NCBI GenBank assembly: GCA_903902325.1
Contig: CAIUUO010000295.1
Coordinates: 1 to 35,261 of the forward strand
DNA from: an uncultured Bacteroidia bacterium
GTDB lineage: Bacteria > Bacteroidota > Bacteroidia > Bacteroidales > Prolixibacteraceae
Length of the DNA: 35,261 bases
Direction of reading: 5' to 3'
Part shown: piece by piece, positions 26,603 to 34,050 of the stretch
Layout of the letters: every line of letters starts with the position of its first letter
Numbering within the stretch: the stretch's first letter is position 1
Translations under genes and position numbers: made by a program
Notes under the pieces: generated by a model
The model's input: only the letters and a program-made list of their open reading frames with translations
Databases searched by the model: none
Told to the model about the DNA's origin: nothing

Positions 26603-27721
26603 ATGAACCTATATTTCGACAATTGTGCGACGAGTTTTCCCAAACCTCCGGAAGTAGCGGAGGCGATGAGCAGGCACCTGAACGAAACGGGCGGGACATA
26701 CGGCAGGTCAGCGTATCCTCGTATTCTGCAATCAACCAGGCTTGTTGAGGAGTGCCGCGATCAACTGGCAGTTATGATGGGAACGTCCGATGCGGGTAAG
26801 ATCATTTTTACAGCCAATGCAACCGCGGCATTGAACCTGATGATCCAGGGAATATGCAAAAAGGGAGGTCATGTGCTTACCTCTGCCATGGAACACAATG
26901 CGGTTGCAAGACCACTTGAGCATTTGCGGCAGATGGGACTTATTGAATGGGAACAGATGGACAGTGCTCCTGATGGCAGGATACTGATTGAAAAGATTGC
27001 TGCTAAAATAAGACCAAACACCATACTGGTATGTATTTGTCACATGAGCAATGTGAATGGGATGGCCCAGTCGCCGGGTGAGGTTAAGAAGGTGATCGGA
27101 GAGATTCCTTTGCTGGTGGATGCGAGTCAGTCGCTCGGGCAGTATCCCGTTGAAGTGGATAGCTGGGGCATTGATTTTCTGACATTTACCGGACATAAAT
27201 CACTGCTGGGACCTACCGGAACCGGTGGGGCTTTCATGCGGTATCCTGAGCAGGTCGAACCCCTGCTTTATGGCGGAACCGGTAGCGGATCCGACTCATT
27301 GTCGATGCCTACCTTTACACCCGACAGGTTTGAAGCGGGAACACCAAACATCACAGGAATTCACGGATTGAATGCAGCGCTGAAAAACAGGCCGTTAGCC
27401 ATGCATACCCGGGACGATTTTGCCTCCCTGCTCACAGAGGTTAAAAGGAACAACAATTATACCGTGCGATGTGCTGACAATTTTGCCAATCAGGGCAAGT
27501 TGTTCTCCGTAGTGCACCAATCCCTGAGTGGTTCGGAACTTGCGCAACGGTTTTACGAAGAGTATGGAATCGAATGCAGGGCTGGGTTGCATTGTGCTCC
27601 ATTGGCTCACCGTCACCTGGGGTCATTCCCTAATGGAGATTGCCGCTTCTCGCTCTCGCCCTACCACACACCTGAAGAGCTGAACTTTCTGGCCAAAGCC
27701 ATCCACGATGCAGGCAAATAG
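26603..27721 (+). CDS. Cysteine desulfurase family protein (selenium-associated class V aminotransferase)
   Basis: 372 residues, fold-type I PLP enzyme. [14 protein letters not shown] starts near residue 5, the PLP Lys is K199 in [13 protein letters not shown], and the catalytic Cys is C331 in [16 protein letters not shown]. This matches the EF2568-like group of cysteine desulfurase or selenocysteine lyase homologues, which co-occur with SelD and YedF. It would release sulfur or selenium from (seleno)cysteine and hand it to a carrier. The segment between about 262 and 300 is short compared with relatives. The stop overlaps the start of the DUF3343 gene by 14 nt, so the two are coupled. Confidence 0.9.
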   Translation: MNLYFDNCATSFPKPPEVAEAMSRHLNETGGTYGRSAYPRILQSTRLVEECRDQLAVMMGTSDAGKIIFTANATAALNLMIQGICKKGGHVLTSAMEHNAVARPLEHLRQMGLIEWEQMDSAPDGRILIEKIAAKIRPNTILVCICHMSNVNGMAQSPGEVKKVIGEIPLLVDASQSLGQYPVEVDSWGIDFLTFTGHKSLLGPTGTGGAFMRYPEQVEPLLYGGTGSGSDSLSMPTFTPDRFEAGTPNITGIHGLNAALKNRPLAMHTRDDFASLLTEVKRNNNYTVRCADNFANQGKLFSVVHQSLSGSELAQRFYEEYGIECRAGLHCAPLAHRHLGSFPNGDCRFSLSPYHTPEELNFLAKAIHDAGK

Positions 27722-27950
27722 GGAAATATTCCTTTTTCAGAACATCCGCCAGGTGATTCAGGCGGAACGCTGGTGTGTGGAGAACAAACTGGATGTGAAG
27801 GTTATACCAGTGCCTAAGCCTTATTCGACGGAGTGTGGGATGTGCCTGGAGACCAACAAAGTTGACGGCGATAAACTGGAAATGTACGTCAATGGGAAAG
27901 GGATGCAGACACAGAGAATATCAAACCAAACCACAAATAACCCCGGTTGA
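27708..27950 (+). CDS. DUF3343 putative Se/S carrier-like protein
   Basis: 80 residues. The core [30 protein letters not shown] shows the DUF3343 pattern: VIPVP followed by S-x-x-CGM, with Cys residues suited to carrying a sulfur or selenium atom. The ATG overlaps the upstream cysteine-desulfurase-like gene by 14 nt, so the two are probably made together, possibly as donor and acceptor. The last six to eight residues (SNQTTNNPG) and the TGA stop come from the start of the CAC[G/A]AAT repeat array, so the repeat insertion seems to have redefined the C-terminus. Confidence 0.82.
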   Translation: MQANREIFLFQNIRQVIQAERWCVENKLDVKVIPVPKPYSTECGMCLETNKVDGDKLEMYVNGKGMQTQRISNQTTNNPG

Positions 27951-28257
27951 ACCACGAATGACACAAATGAACACGAATAACCCCTGATAAACCACGAATG
28001 ACACAAATGAACACGAATATCCCCTGATAAACCACGAATGACACAAATGAACACGAATATCCCCTGATAAACCACGAATGACACAAATGAACACGAATAA
28101 CCCCGGAATGAACCACAAATTGCACGAATGGACACAAATAACCCCGGATTGAACCCCGAAATTCACAAATGAACACAAATAACTCTATATCACGATTTTC
28201 ACGAATTTGCATGAATAATCCCGATTCAACCACGAATTAAGCGGATTGACAAGAATG
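27930..28257 (+). repeat. 40-bp tandem repeat array with 10-bp subunits
   Basis: Four copies of a 40-base unit occupy 27951-28110 in exact register: ACCACGAATGACACAAATGA at the start of each, then ACACGAATA[A/T]CCCCTGATAA. The second and third copies are identical. Degenerate units flank both sides (27930-27950, 28111-28257). Each unit contains three 10-base subunits around CAC[G/A]AAT plus one different 10-mer. There are no unique spacers. The remaining bases to 28339 show no gene or clear promoter. This covers most of the 389-base gene-free stretch. Confidence 0.95.
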
Positions 28258-28339
28258 AAAAACTAGGAGGATTTCATTCGCTTATTGTTTTAATTTACTG
28301 TAACTTGTATAGGAAATTATTTTCAGTACAAGTTTGAAT

Positions 28340-28717
28340 ATGGATGAGGGATATCTTTATAAAGAGGAGTGCTACCAAATAATTGGATGCTGCATGGAGG
28401 TCCACAATCAACTGGGAGGAGGTTTCAGGGAGGCAGTCTACCAGGAAGCGCTGGAACTGGAATTTGTGGATCATGATCTTCCTTTTGAAAGGGAGAAAAG
28501 GATGAAAATAAAATACAAGGGGCAAGTATTAAAGAAAAATTATTTTGCCGATTTTCTCTGTTTCAATGAGGTCGTCATCGAACTCAAAGCTGTCAGCGAA
28601 CTTACCAATATCCACAAAGGTCAACTAATCAATTACCTGAAAGCTTCCGAAAAGCGACTGGGTATGCTCGTCAATTTTGGTCCCGAAAAACTTGAATACA
28701 AAAGGTTCATTCTCTAA
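28340..28717 (+). CDS. GxxExxY family protein (PD-(D/E)xK-like)
   Basis: 125 residues from the ATG at 28340; an in-frame TTG 6 bases earlier is less likely. The signature GxxExxY reads GFREAVY at 28-34. The remaining pattern is nuclease-like: D71 in YFADFLCF, then E81 and K83 in VVIELKAV, which would be the acidic and Lys residues of a PD-(D/E)xK fold. The end reads INYLKASEKRLGMLVNFG, also typical. The function is unknown; such proteins are found in many copies in Bacteroidota. It is bracketed by copies of the CAC[G/A]AAT repeat in opposite orientation (27930-28257 and 28759-28781). Confidence 0.88.
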   Translation: MDEGYLYKEECYQIIGCCMEVHNQLGGGFREAVYQEALELEFVDHDLPFEREKRMKIKYKGQVLKKNYFADFLCFNEVVIELKAVSELTNIHKGQLINYLKASEKRLGMLVNFGPEKLEYKRFIL

Positions 28718-28758
28718 TAGAGGGATTTGCCAACCAATGTAATTTCAATTTTACCCAA

Positions 28759-28781
28759 ATCCATTTGTGTCCATTTGTGGT
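28759..28781 (-). repeat. CACAAAT-type repeat, inverted copy
   Basis: Read on the minus strand: ACCACAAATGGACACAAATG followed by GAT, the same family as the array at 27930-28257 but in the opposite orientation. It abuts the stop codon of the small Tat protein gene (28783). Confidence 0.75.
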
Positions 28782-28782
28782 A

Positions 28783-29139
28783 TCAGATCGACAATGTCAT
28801 CCGTTCCGTGGCCACCATGAAATATCTTGCGAAGTTCTCCTCCTTCATGTAACCTATCAATTGTTGTTGAAACAATTTGGCCTCTTCCGACAGAGCGACG
28901 ATCTTCATGTTGTTTTCAAGGTTGAAGGGCTCTTTTTTCTGGAACTTGTTCACCTCGATAAAGTCGTCCATCCAGCGCTCATAATTCTGCATAAAGAGCT
29001 TCTGGTCAGCCGAAATCGTTACTATTTCTGCCTCAGGGGCGTTTTCTCCATGCATCACCCGGGTTCCCGACAGGGTAGCACCCAGGGTTAATCCAAGTTT
29101 GCCCAGGAACCTGCGCCTGTTTTCGTCATATCCGTTCAT
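28783..29139 (-). CDS. Small Tat-signal protein of unknown function
   Basis: 118 residues. The N-terminus is a twin-arginine signal (ENRRRFLGKLGLTLGATLSGT, Tat motif at 7-12). The mature part, about 85 residues, is helical and charged (FMQNYERWMDDFIEVNKF, ENNMKIVALSEEAKLFQQQLIGYMKEENFARYF) with no Cys or cofactor motif. Such small Tat proteins often escort a cofactor-bearing partner, but no partner enzyme is adjacent. The gene lies between two repeat blocks in opposite orientation and its neighbours are unrelated. I do not recognise a family. Confidence 0.65.
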   Translation of the reverse strand: MNGYDENRRRFLGKLGLTLGATLSGTRVMHGENAPEAEIVTISADQKLFMQNYERWMDDFIEVNKFQKKEPFNLENNMKIVALSEEAKLFQQQLIGYMKEENFARYFMVATERMTLSI

Positions 29140-29190
29140 GTGGTACTAATTTTCTGTTGTTAATATTACGGCGAAGATTGTTCGATGTTT

Positions 29191-29284
29191 CACCACAAAT
29201 AACCCCTTATTACCACAAATTGCACAAATGAACACAAATAGCAAGTTTGACCTAACGACAAAAGCACACAAATGGACACAAATT
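29191..29284 (+). repeat. CACAAAT-type repeat, direct copies
   Basis: CACCACAAATAACCCCTTAT, then ACCACAAATTGCACAAATGA and further CACAAATGGACACAAATTT words. Same family and orientation as the array at 27930, between the small Tat gene's start and the GH31 stop. Nothing else is seen in the 183-base gap. Confidence 0.8.
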
Positions 29285-29322
29285 TAGGCGACAGGTATAC
29301 TTTGCATGTTCTGCCTGTGAGA

Positions 29323-31104
29323 TCAATTCAGTATTTTCAGTGTACCATCCTTCGCCTGATCAATAGGTATTGTCAGCCGGTGTTTATGATTATCAAAATG
29401 ATAATCTGTTGAATCACTGAGTTCAACATCTTCAAATAGTACTTTGGCGGGTTTGTTTTCCATCCTGATCGTATAGACGGATGGTTTTTTTGCATCCTTT
29501 ATCCCAATTTCCAACCTACCGGGAAGATTCTTCATCGTCACGGTAGTGGAACCACTAATGTCTGGATGATATAAGGTGAAGGCATGGTCCATACCCGGAT
29601 AAATCAGCCAGGTATCTTTTCCTGCGCTGGCTTCACTGCCCAGCCCTGTCCATGATCGCTCAATATTCAACGGAACGATGGCGCCTTCGCGGATGAAGAC
29701 CGGAAATTCCTCCAATGGAAAGGATTTCTCAAAAGTTATTCCGCCTTCAAATACTTCGCTGTCGTTGAAGAAATAGCGCCATTTCCCTTTGGGCAGGGTA
29801 ACACTGTTGTTTAGGTCATCCTGGTAGATCGGGGCCACCAGGAAATCATCCCCGAAAAGATAGTGGTATTTGCCGTCGACAGGTTTCTGCAGGACCCTGC
29901 CGCCCTCATGGCCTGTCACAACATAGCTGTACATATAGGGAACAAGTTCAGTATGCAACCATGAAAACTTCCTGATCACCTCCAGTTCAAGGGGAGTACG
30001 ATGCCAAAGTCTCCTGTCGCCATGGCCGCCATTGAGGAACAGTCCGCAGAATGCCGAAAACTGTGCCCATCTGATGTACAAGCGGGTAGGAATGTAGCTG
30101 CCGGAATAGCCCGCCACATCCGAGCCAATCACGTTGTATCTCAGTTTCGCGGCAGCCAGAATAGTCTGGATGGCCATTTCAAACCCACCTATCCCGGTTA
30201 CTATGAGGTCGTTTTTCTTATGCCCTACATCGGCTAATTTTTCTTTTGTGGTCCAGATATGTTTCTGGTCGCCAACCCAGGTTACCGGTGCAGCATCCAG
30301 CGGTGCAAAACCTTCAGGATGGAAATTCTGGTCCATGGAACGTCCAAGCGTTATGAACTCCGGGTTCTTTGTCAGACCATACCTGTATTCATCGCGGTAG
30401 AAATGGTCCATGTAAGTCCGGAGGCTCATCATACCTGAAAAAGTGCTTCTGTACAAAAAAGGAACCGGTCCGGCCATGTAAAAGGAGAGGGTCGCCGTAT
30501 CATCCAGCTTCCAGCCGTCAATGCCATAGTCGAAAACAGTTTGCTGCATGCCATGCCACCACTTCATGGCCTCGGGATTCGTATAATCTATAAAGCCGCC
30601 TTTGCCTTTCCACCATCCGTTTTGCTGTCCATTTCCTGTTAAATAGCCTTTAGATTTGGCCTCATTGTACCAATCTTCCGAGTTGGGAATCGGGGTACCC
30701 TTGTTTTTGCTGTTCACCATGGTAGTCATCCACATCACGATGCGGTAACCCTCTGATTTCCTTTTGGCAAACCACTCTTTGGGATGCGGGTAACGGATGG
30801 TGTCAATCCGGAAATCATTGAACCGCATGGCCCAGGGGCTGTCAATGTTGATGGTCCGGACAGGAATATCATATTTTTTGTAACCATCCAGCAAAGTGTC
30901 AACCATGGCAACATTATTGGAATCGTTGTCCCAAACCCAACACTCCAGGGCCCAGGCAGGGGTCAGTGGCGGATTGGTATGCCGCTGGGCATTGAAAAAC
31001 AATCCCCAGAACGGGTAAGCTGCAAAAATGTAAAATACAAACAGTAAGGCTGCAATAGTGATCGCGATTACCCTGGCCATTCTTTTCAGTCTGCTTTTTC
31101 TCAT
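29323..31104 (-). CDS. Membrane-anchored GH31-family glycosidase
   Basis: 593 residues. A basic N-terminus and hydrophobic helix (RVIAITIAALLFVFYIFAAY, 11-30) suggest an anchor or signal peptide. The TIM barrel starts at about 48 (PAWALECWVWDN). The probable nucleophile is D201 in GIDGWKLDD and the acid/base is D279 in VTWVGDQ. A beta-sandwich follows from about 430 (GDDFLVAPIY, then PLEEFPVFIREGAIVPL). The large N-terminal beta-sandwich usual in GH31 is missing, so the catalytic barrel follows the anchor directly. GH31 members cleave alpha-glucosides, alpha-xylosides or sulfoquinovosides; the substrate cannot be read here. It lies 34 bases downstream of the DUF3089 gene on the same strand, so probably one operon. 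Confidence 0.87.
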   Translation of the reverse strand: MRKSRLKRMARVIAITIAALLFVFYIFAAYPFWGLFFNAQRHTNPPLTPAWALECWVWDNDSNNVAMVDTLLDGYKKYDIPVRTINIDSPWAMRFNDFRIDTIRYPHPKEWFAKRKSEGYRIVMWMTTMVNSKNKGTPIPNSEDWYNEAKSKGYLTGNGQQNGWWKGKGGFIDYTNPEAMKWWHGMQQTVFDYGIDGWKLDDTATLSFYMAGPVPFLYRSTFSGMMSLRTYMDHFYRDEYRYGLTKNPEFITLGRSMDQNFHPEGFAPLDAAPVTWVGDQKHIWTTKEKLADVGHKKNDLIVTGIGGFEMAIQTILAAAKLRYNVIGSDVAGYSGSYIPTRLYIRWAQFSAFCGLFLNGGHGDRRLWHRTPLELEVIRKFSWLHTELVPYMYSYVVTGHEGGRVLQKPVDGKYHYLFGDDFLVAPIYQDDLNNSVTLPKGKWRYFFNDSEVFEGGITFEKSFPLEEFPVFIREGAIVPLNIERSWTGLGSEASAGKDTWLIYPGMDHAFTLYHPDISGSTTVTMKNLPGRLEIGIKDAKKPSVYTIRMENKPAKVLFEDVELSDSTDYHFDNHKHRLTIPIDQAKDGTLKILN

Positions 31105-31138
31105 GGATTTTTACAGGATAGTTGAGGTTGTCAGATTG

Positions 31139-32194
31139 TTATTTATTCGCAAGATATGCATCAATCCGATCCTTCACATTTTGCCGGATGTTCATCCAGA
31201 AAAGATTGTAATCCCACCTGTGGTAGTTGGTCAATTTCTTCTTTTGGTCTTCCAGGGTCACCTGGGTATCTATCCAGAGAATTTTGGCGGTAGGTTCGAT
31301 TCCGGCACTTACCGTATGCGGTACAATCTTCTCGAAATTGCTCATGACACCCTGATGCAGATCAGATGAGGCCCACTCCCCGGACGTGGTCCAGGTCAGC
31401 GGATTGACGCAAACAGAATTCCCGTTTTCCGCGGCGGCACCTTTCGGAATCTCCCCTTTGGCGTAAGTGCGCCATCCGACATAACAGCCGGTCTGATTGG
31501 GTCGTTCACCTACCGGGAGGTATTTAAAGGCATCCTTCTTAATCTGATAGCCTACGATATAGGCGCAGACCAACCGTTTTTGCAGGGGCTTCCCGTCGAA
31601 AAACTCCTGAAGCAAGCGGATGGCATGCAGCGTTCCCTGACTGTGGGAGGCAATGATGATCGGACGTTTTTTGTTGTCGTGTTTCAGGTAATACTGAAAT
31701 GCCTTTTTCACATCCTGGTAGGCCAGGTCAAAGGCTGCCCTGGCTTCAGGCGTGTTGAAAACATAGAAGGCCTCCATGTTGCCCTGCCGGTAGCGGGGAG
31801 CGAAAACCCGGCAACTGCCATTGAAAACAGAGGTCTGAAGCCTGATTGACAGGTTGTCGGTATTGTTGTTGACGGAGGTATCCCGCAAGTCGGCATTCCA
31901 GGGAGATCCTTTTTTTTCTCCAAAATAGGAGGTAGGATGGATGAAAAACACATCCGCACGTGCATCCCTGACTTCATCCTTCAAAAATACGGGAATTTTG
32001 TCGCTGGTATCATCCTTGTACGGAGAAGCAGCCCAATATTGGAGATCGCTGTAATCGGGTGCCGGACCGGTATTTTTCGGCGAAGTGACGGCCGATTGCT
32101 TTTCCGCAGAATGCCTTGTTTTGTCTACGGTCTTGGCGTAGGCATTTGAAATGAGAATCGTAGAGATGATCAGAAAAGCAGTTAGTTTTTGCAT
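31139..32194 (-). CDS. DUF3089 alpha/beta-hydrolase-like secreted protein
   Basis: 351 residues with a signal peptide (MQKLTAFLIISTILISNAYA). DUF3089 features are ADVFFIHPTSYF, CRVFAPRYRQGNMEAFY and the lipase-type nucleophile elbow ASHSQGTLHAIRLL (Ser in GHSQG-like SHSQG). Late His and Asp residues for the triad are plausible but were not fixed. It is probably a periplasmic esterase or lipase. The start at 32194 follows a 395-base gene-free region full of repeats. It is followed closely by the GH31 glycosidase gene. Confidence 0.87.
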   Translation of the reverse strand: MQKLTAFLIISTILISNAYAKTVDKTRHSAEKQSAVTSPKNTGPAPDYSDLQYWAASPYKDDTSDKIPVFLKDEVRDARADVFFIHPTSYFGEKKGSPWNADLRDTSVNNNTDNLSIRLQTSVFNGSCRVFAPRYRQGNMEAFYVFNTPEARAAFDLAYQDVKKAFQYYLKHDNKKRPIIIASHSQGTLHAIRLLQEFFDGKPLQKRLVCAYIVGYQIKKDAFKYLPVGERPNQTGCYVGWRTYAKGEIPKGAAAENGNSVCVNPLTWTTSGEWASSDLHQGVMSNFEKIVPHTVSAGIEPTAKILWIDTQVTLEDQKKKLTNYHRWDYNLFWMNIRQNVKDRIDAYLANK

Positions 32195-32205
32195 GGCAGT
32201 AGTTT

Positions 32206-32296
32206 GAATTCTCAGAATTAATAGTCAGCTAAAAGTAGGTAATTTGTCTGAATCAGAATTATCAGAATTCTCAGAATTTAAGAATTAACAGGATTA
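32206..32296. repeat. Short GAATTCTCAGAATT-type repeats upstream of the DUF3089 gene
   Basis: GAATTCTCAGAATTAA at 32206-32221, and ATCAGAATTCTCAGAATTTA onward at 32261-32296 ending AGAATTAACAGGATTA. The words CAGAATT and GAATT are repeated on both strands. It looks like a dispersed repeat and fills the first part of the 395-base gap; no -7 element was found for the DUF3089 gene. Confidence 0.55.
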
Positions 32297-32350
32297 GTGA
32301 GGTGGCTTTTTGGTCGTTTTGTCGCCGTTCTCAAACTCATTTGTTTTCCA

Positions 32351-32440
32351 GTGCCACCGGCACGGCCGATTTGGTAACCATGGGTTGAAACCCATGGTTA
32401 CCAAGGCACTAATTCCCTTAAGTGCCACAGGTACAGCCGA
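32351..32440. repeat. Perfect 16-bp hairpin bracketed by a 19-bp direct repeat
   Basis: The hairpin arms are TTGGTAACCATGGGTT (32371-32386) and its exact reverse complement (32389-32404). On either side stands GTGCCAC[C/A]GG[C/T]AC[G/A]GCCGA, at 32351-32369 and 32422-32440. The arrangement suggests a discrete ~90-base dispersed element. The rest of the gap to 32589 shows no gene; TACATTTA near 32531 is close to a -7 element for the HNH gene. Confidence 0.85.
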
Positions 32441-32589
32441 AAATCTGAATCATATGAGCCGTCTGACTGAAGTGCTCATTTGCAAATATCAAGTTCGACT
32501 CAAAAAGCCCTCTTAATCCAAAAAATTATTACATTTATGATACCTGATTTCAATTAATTCTGGAAACTAAACCTAAGAAAATCAATCAT

Positions 32590-33204
32590 ATGAATCAGTA
32601 TCAAAGGAGTAAATATCTTGCTAAATCCAAGGATAGCTTCAAGACAAAAAAGCATATTTTTTTATTTTCGCTGGCAATTCATAAAAAAGATTCATTTAGT
32701 CCCTCGGATTTCATCGATTTTAAAATATCAGAGGATTTGGTCAATAAGTATTCTGCGGAATATTGGCAAGAATTGGAGACATATCCAATCGATGGCGTTG
32801 CAATTAAGGATATTGTTTTGGCAATTTGTGCCCTTGAGAAAGCAAATGCCGAACTACTGAAAAAACTCGAGATTGAATACATTAATGCATTTCCAAACAT
32901 TTTCCCCGAGGATAATTTTATTAAACTTATTGGTGACCAGGAAGAGGAGATTCGTTGCCACTATTGTAAACTAACTAAAGCTGAAATTGAGTTACTTGTT
33001 GATAAGCGTAAACTTTTCAAAAAATCACTTCGTGGATGGTCCTTCGAGATTGACAGGTTGAATTCAAATTATGAATACAGACCCGAAAATTGTGTAATGG
33101 CATGTTATTGGTGCAACAATGCCAAAACAGATGAATTTACCGAGACAGAATTTTTAAAAATTGGAAAAGTAATTCGCGAAATCTGGCAAGAACGATTGAA
33201 ATGA
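32590..33204 (+). CDS. HNH-family endonuclease-like protein with two CxxC knuckles
   Basis: 204 residues. The first ~115 residues are helical and not recognised. The C-terminal part is an HNH/zinc-ribbon fold: C123-x2-C126 (RCHYCKL), the core FEIDRLNSNYEY (D155), NCVMACYWCNNAKTDEF with C172 and C175, and the conserved Asn and Lys. The usual DH pair reads D155-R156, as in some phage-type HNH proteins, so catalysis is likely but the first His is not standard. It overlaps the deiminase gene by ATGA. It is the first gene of a compact three-gene cassette. DNA cleavage is inferred from the family only. Confidence 0.8.
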   Translation: MNQYQRSKYLAKSKDSFKTKKHIFLFSLAIHKKDSFSPSDFIDFKISEDLVNKYSAEYWQELETYPIDGVAIKDIVLAICALEKANAELLKKLEIEYINAFPNIFPEDNFIKLIGDQEEEIRCHYCKLTKAEIELLVDKRKLFKKSLRGWSFEIDRLNSNYEYRPENCVMACYWCNNAKTDEFTETEFLKIGKVIREIWQERLK

Positions 33205-34040
33205 TACCAGATAGCGACACAAACACCATTTACTTCTCTGATCTGCTACGAACCAAGCCCCGTTATTCAGAGGCATGCACCAAAATTACAGGTATGCTGG
33301 ATTCTTTTGGCATTCCATACAATTTTCTTCCAAGGACCAAGGACATTTGGGCAAGGGATTATATGCCCATCCAGATCTCGGAGAACAAGTTTATGGAATA
33401 CAGATACGATCCTGATTATTTACAGGGAGATTGGAAAAGTTCAAGGGACCTGAAAACTTACCCCGACCTAGTCTGCGATGCCATCAACATAAAGACGATC
33501 AAATCAGAGATCCTACTGGATGGCGGCAATATGGTAAAATCTAGTAATTGCATCATTCTGACAGATAAGATTGTGCGCGAAAACAGGTATCTGTGCAACA
33601 AAACTGAACTAATCAAGCGTTTAAAAGACACCTTCGAAGTCGAAAAAGTGGTACTGATTCCCTGGGATGGGGAAGTATTTGGCCATGCGGACGGGATGCT
33701 GAGGTTTATCGATGACTCGAATATATTGGTTAATCAAGAATACAAAACAGAAAAAAAATTGATTGGTGAACTTGAATACAACGGCCTCCACATTGAATGG
33801 CTTGAGTTTACAGTGAAGAAAAAGGACAAAATGAACTGGGCTTACATCAATTTTCTGCAAACCAAAGACCTTATTTTAGTCCCCAAATTGAACATCGAAG
33901 AGGATGTACAGGCATTTGAACAGATCAGCAGGCATTATCCATCTTATGCGGTTAAGGGACGGATTGCTCAAGTAGAAATGACCAAAATTGTGAAAGAAGG
34001 GGGAGCATTGAATTGTGCTACCTGGACGAGAAAACGATAA
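33201..34040 (+). CDS. Short agmatine-deiminase-family (guanidino hydrolase) protein
   Basis: 279 residues of the pentein fold, about 60-90 shorter than ordinary agmatine deiminases because the first N-terminal blade is missing. Recognisable motifs are DIWARDYMPIQ (48-58), LDGGNMV (106-112), the catalytic-type His in FGHADGMLRF (H162), YINFLQTKDLILVP and the C-terminal Cys C272 in GGALNCATW. Agmatine deiminases turn agmatine into N-carbamoylputrescine; the family also holds peptidylarginine deiminases. The substrate here is unknown. It overlaps the HNH gene by 4 nt (ATGA), and its own stop is 11 bases before the next ATG, so all three genes are probably co-translated. Confidence 0.83.
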   Translation: MIPDSDTNTIYFSDLLRTKPRYSEACTKITGMLDSFGIPYNFLPRTKDIWARDYMPIQISENKFMEYRYDPDYLQGDWKSSRDLKTYPDLVCDAINIKTIKSEILLDGGNMVKSSNCIILTDKIVRENRYLCNKTELIKRLKDTFEVEKVVLIPWDGEVFGHADGMLRFIDDSNILVNQEYKTEKKLIGELEYNGLHIEWLEFTVKKKDKMNWAYINFLQTKDLILVPKLNIEEDVQAFEQISRHYPSYAVKGRIAQVEMTKIVKEGGALNCATWTRKR

Positions 34041-34050
34041 TTCATTACCA

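Noticed and set aside
27821-28233. Minus-strand reading frames over the array, rich in FVFICVIRG-like repeats
   Set aside because: They are translations of the 40-bp repeat in three frames; the unit length is not a multiple of three and there is no independent coding signal.
27930-28257. CRISPR array
   Set aside because: The 40-base units are directly tandem with no unique spacers, and no cas genes are nearby.
28265-28339. A Shine-Dalgarno-like AGGAGG near 28265 as the start of another small gene
   Set aside because: No start codon lies at a suitable distance and the frames close quickly.
32310-32516. A 68-residue open frame on the + strand
   Set aside because: It is a translation of the hairpin/direct-repeat element, with no family resemblance or start signal.
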